64,000 nt of DNA from Chryseobacterium culicis (GTDB taxonomy: Bacteria > Bacteroidota > Bacteroidia > Flavobacteriales > Weeksellaceae): contig NZ_PCPP01000001.1 of assembly GCF_002979755.1 (NCBI RefSeq), positions 2,388,665 through 2,452,664 of the forward strand. Direction: 5' to 3'. Positions 61,428-64,000 of the stretch are shown in pieces. The notes beneath the pieces were generated by a model. The model searched no databases, was not told where the DNA came from, and saw nothing but the letters and a program-made list of their open reading frames with translations. The translations under genes were made by a program, and so were the position numbers. Within the stretch, counting starts at the first letter, position 1, and every line of letters starts with the position of its first letter.

Positions 61428-62021
61428 ATGAAAAAACTTATTTTAACAGGGATATTAGCCGTAGCAGGCTTAACAGCAACTGCAAACGCTCAGATTCAGA
61501 AAGGTAATTGGATGGTAGGAAGTAGCTTAGCTACAAGTAATTTCGGATTAAATACTGGAGGTGGATACCAAATTAACCTACAACCAAAAGGAGCTTATTT
61601 CATCGAAGATAACGTAGCTGTTGGGGGATATGTAAATTTAGGTATTGGCAAATCTTCCAAAGATTCCAGTACAAGATTTGATTATGGTGTAGGAGCTTTA
61701 GGACGTTATTATCTTTCTCCTGGAGAAAAAGGTGTTGACAACTTATTACACCACGGAAGATGGTTTTTCGAAGGTAACATAGGTGTTGGTGGGTATTCTA
61801 TCAGCAAAGGAGGTAACTCTACAACAGGGCTTGACTTTGGTGCAGGACCAGGTTACTCTTACTTTATCACACCAAATATCGGTCTGGAAGGTTTAGTAAA
61901 ATATGCTGGTGTTACTGGTTTCGGAAATCAAGGTTTAACATCTAACATTACTTTTAACCTAGGATTTAGTATTTATTTACCAACCTCTAAGGCTAAACAA
62001 GCTATCAATGATGTAAAGTAA
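61428..62021 (+). CDS. Small outer-membrane beta-barrel protein
   Basis: 197 residues with a signal peptide (MKKLILTGILAVAGLTATANAQ). About eight amphipathic strands with glycine turns (NWMVGSSLATSNFGLNTGGGY; AVGGYVNLGIGKSS; WFFEGNIGVGGYS) fit an OmpW/OmpA-like barrel with eight strands. Its C-terminal part (ITFNLGFSIYLP, followed by a short Lys-rich tail) is consistent with barrel closure. Function unknown; such proteins are often abundant porin-like proteins in Flavobacteriia. Confidence 0.8.
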   Translation: MKKLILTGILAVAGLTATANAQIQKGNWMVGSSLATSNFGLNTGGGYQINLQPKGAYFIEDNVAVGGYVNLGIGKSSKDSSTRFDYGVGALGRYYLSPGEKGVDNLLHHGRWFFEGNIGVGGYSISKGGNSTTGLDFGAGPGYSYFITPNIGLEGLVKYAGVTGFGNQGLTSNITFNLGFSIYLPTSKAKQAINDVK

Positions 62022-62052
62022 TCAATCGATTTACAATACATAATTATAAAAT

Positions 62053-62085
62053 GAAATCGCCCCGAAATTAAATTTCGGGGCGATT
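62053..62085. terminator. Bidirectional rho-independent terminator
   Basis: A 15-bp perfect stem, AAATCGCCCCGAAAT with ATTTCGGGGCGATTT, closes a TAA loop. It lies between convergent genes. Confidence 0.94.
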
Positions 62086-62125
62086 TTCGTACAAATTAAA
62101 ACTAAACTATAAAAAATCAAATAAA

Positions 62126-62761
62126 TCATGTATTCGGTTGTGGGGTATATCTTAAATACGGTTTTATTTCCGTTACCCCTTTTGGAAAAATTTCTCTGGC
62201 TTCTTCCGTAGAAATGGTGGGAGGTATAATAACATCTTCTCCATTTTCCCAGTTAACAGGAGTAGCCACTCTATAATTATCTACCAACTGTAAAGAATCC
62301 AGCACTCTAAGGATCTCATCAAAATTTCTACCTGTAGAGGCCGGATAGGTAATAATCAGTCTTACTTTTTTGGAAGGATCAATAATCAAAAGAGAACGTA
62401 CAGTAGCCGTAGCGGAAGCATTGGGATGAATAAAATCATACAGCTCCGAAACCTTTCTGTCTTTATCGGCAATAATGGGAAACAAAACATGGGTATTCTG
62501 TGTCTCATTAATATCTTTCACCCAGTTTTGATGATCCTCTACTCCATCTACACTCAGAGCAATCACTTTAGTGCCTCTTTTATCAAATTCAGACTGCAGC
62601 TTAGCTGTATACCCCAATTCTGTAGTGCATACCGGTGTATAATCTGCAGGATGTGAAAACAGAATTCCCCAGGAATCTCCCAGATAATTATAAAAATTGA
62701 TATCACCTACTGATGATTCTGCCTGAAAGTTGGGTGCTGTATCTCCTAATTTGATTGACAT
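62126..62761 (-). CDS. 1-Cys peroxiredoxin, Prx6 type
   Basis: 211 residues. The peroxidatic motif is SHPADYTPVCTTELG with Cys45 as the only Cys in the protein, so the enzyme must use an external thiol to recycle. The C-terminal extension (PVNWENGEDVIIPP, then ARE-IFPKG-like) is typical of the Prx6 group. It reduces hydrogen peroxide and organic hydroperoxides in the cytosol. It is divergent from the mechanosensitive-channel gene across 94 bp. Confidence 0.95.
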   Translation of the reverse strand: MSIKLGDTAPNFQAESSVGDINFYNYLGDSWGILFSHPADYTPVCTTELGYTAKLQSEFDKRGTKVIALSVDGVEDHQNWVKDINETQNTHVLFPIIADKDRKVSELYDFIHPNASATATVRSLLIIDPSKKVRLIITYPASTGRNFDEILRVLDSLQLVDNYRVATPVNWENGEDVIIPPTISTEEAREIFPKGVTEIKPYLRYTPQPNT

Positions 62762-62855
62762 AATGTTTCCTCTTTATAGTCTACAAATTTAGTAGACTTT
62801 TTGGAACTGGCAAATTTTTTGTTGAAAATTTATATCTTTAATTAAAATTTTATTC

Positions 62856-63740
62856 ATGGAGAAAACCGGGCTCAGGTATGTAGATCTTGTTTATAAAGTA
62901 TTGGAAAGTTGGTATGTAACATTTGCGGAACTTACACCAAAGCTGATTGTCGGAATTTTAGTATTTACATTTTTTCTTATTAGCAGTAAATATTTAAGCA
63001 AAGGAGCCGTAAAATTATTCCACCAATTCTTCCCGAAAAGCCAAAAAGAGAGTTCATTAGTCACCTTAATCAGTGTATTCAGATTCCTGATTATGCTGAT
63101 GGGAACATTTATTGCTCTGGAAATAATGGGTTTCAGTGGTTTTCTTTGGAAATTTATCGGAAGTTTAGGAGTTGCAGGGGTTATTGCAGGGGTAGCGCTG
63201 AAGGATCTTGTGTCAAGTATTTTCTCCGGAATGCTGATTGGCATTGATAAGGCCTATAAAGTAGGAGATTATATCACGATTGGAGCACACTCCGGAACGG
63301 TACAGGAAATTGGATTTTTAACTACAAAACTGCTTACTGATGATGGAAAGAAAGCCTACATTCCCAATCAGGTTGTCTTCAATGCTCCGTTTTATAATAT
63401 TACCGCTTCCCCACAACGCAGGATTATTTTAAATTTTGAAATTCCCGCTGATGAAGATATCAGCAAAGCACAGAAAGGAATTCTCGATGTGATTAAAAAC
63501 CTTGATAATGTGGATAAGTTAGATACTATAGAGGTGATCTTTACCGATCTTAAACAAGGGGCATTTAACCTGCAGGTAAAATTCTGGATAAAAGTAGGAG
63601 CCAACCTTGCTCAAATAAGAAGTAAGGCCTATTTAGGAATTAAAGAACGTTTTGATTTGGACAAAGTTCAGTTGGTGACACCAACCAGTATCAGCATTAC
63701 CAATGGGGAATCCCTTCCTCCTGAAAATCATGATAAATAA
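62856..63740 (+). CDS. mscS: MscS-family mechanosensitive channel
   Basis: 294 residues. Three N-terminal TM segments (LIVGILVFTFFLISSK; LIMLMGTFIALEIMGF; GVAGVIAGVALKDL) end in the pore-lining TM3, followed by the MscS beta domain (YKVGDYITIGAHSGTVQEIGFLTTKL) and the vestibule segment IPNQVVFNAPFYN near residue 180. It opens under membrane tension and releases solutes during osmotic downshock. Length is close to E. coli MscS (286). Confidence 0.94.
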   Translation: MEKTGLRYVDLVYKVLESWYVTFAELTPKLIVGILVFTFFLISSKYLSKGAVKLFHQFFPKSQKESSLVTLISVFRFLIMLMGTFIALEIMGFSGFLWKFIGSLGVAGVIAGVALKDLVSSIFSGMLIGIDKAYKVGDYITIGAHSGTVQEIGFLTTKLLTDDGKKAYIPNQVVFNAPFYNITASPQRRIILNFEIPADEDISKAQKGILDVIKNLDNVDKLDTIEVIFTDLKQGAFNLQVKFWIKVGANLAQIRSKAYLGIKERFDLDKVQLVTPTSISITNGESLPPENHDK

Positions 63741-63855
63741 ATGCTTTTATATTCTGGCTTACTGATCGAATTAGATTACGTATTATAACCGTTTTATATT
63801 CAGCTTATTACCGTATAATTTCTTATTTTTAGTAAAGATCTTAATCTATAAAACA

Positions 63856-64000
63856 ATGCCATCACAATCCCGTTCATTCCACCCTATTGAATCAAAAACT
63901 TCAAAAAGGCTTACTTTATTGATAAAAGTGGTTGGCATAGCGTTTTTAATTATGACTCCTTTATCCATTATCATAATGGCTATATTGGTATTTAATGCAA
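63856..64000 (+). CDS. Truncated membrane-protein gene (5' end)
   Basis: An open frame from the ATG at 63856 to the window edge (48 codons). It starts MPSQSRSFHPIESKTSKRL and continues with a hydrophobic segment (VVGIAFLIMTPLSIIIMAI). The rest lies outside the window, so the family cannot be recognised. Confidence 0.6.
   Translation, partial: MPSQSRSFHPIESKTSKRLTLLIKVVGIAFLIMTPLSIIIMAILVFNA

Overview
The window looks like chromosomal DNA of a flavobacterium, most probably Chryseobacterium or a close relative. The DNA is AT-rich. Start codons lack Shine-Dalgarno sequences and instead sit downstream of Bacteroidota-type promoters (TAnnTTTG). Several secreted proteins end in type IX secretion (T9SS) sorting tails, there are TonB receptors, and MKNLKKLxR-leader peptides are present. 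The species call is inference. No phage, plasmid, CRISPR array or intact insertion sequence was seen.

Layout. 0-7.5 kb: the end of an MBL hydrolase; a minus-strand carbohydrate operon (MFS transporter, GH37 trehalase, TonB receptor) divergent from an AraC-type regulator; a tandem REP-like repeat; and a thioredoxin-like gene. 7.8-14.8 kb: a TetR regulator with a tripartite RND efflux system (adaptor, pump, outer-membrane factor), joined by four copies of one palindromic operator. 15-18.9 kb: miaA flanked by two copies of a MITE-like element, then yicC, gmk and nadA. 18.9-19.8 kb: four small Cys-rich peptides with a shared bacteriocin-like leader. 19.9-25.2 kb: a threonine operon with a Thr-rich leader peptide not in the usual gene lists, then thrA (aspartokinase/homoserine dehydrogenase), thrB, thrC and folB.

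25-31 kb: a DUF4403 protein, an RDD protein, tRNA-Cys, a CPBP-like membrane protein, then a very AT-rich, gene-poor stretch with a family of hairpin plus short-ORF units around a lone glycosyltransferase. 31-40 kb: a large membrane protein, aroC, two thioredoxin-fold proteins, a YkvA-like protein, a fused eukaryote-like UMP synthase (pyrE-pyrF), and an outer-membrane protein with a decayed M1-peptidase domain. 40-47.5 kb: three T9SS cargo proteins around a giant beta-barrel protein. 47.7-58 kb: dusB, an Lrp regulator with deoC, an EEP-family nuclease, trmD, NDH-2, a GH25 lysozyme, a 5'-nucleotidase, an ABC-F ATPase and a Gfo/Idh/MocA oxidoreductase. 58-64 kb: a siderophore receptor with a PepSY-like membrane partner, a small outer-membrane protein, a 1-Cys peroxiredoxin, MscS and a truncated membrane-protein gene.

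The most interesting signals are the leader-peptide cluster, the threonine attenuator-like leader, the TetR operator set, the MITE pair, several classes of intergenic palindromes, the hairpin-ATG units and the UMP synthase fusion. All identities come from reading motifs by eye; no database search was run.
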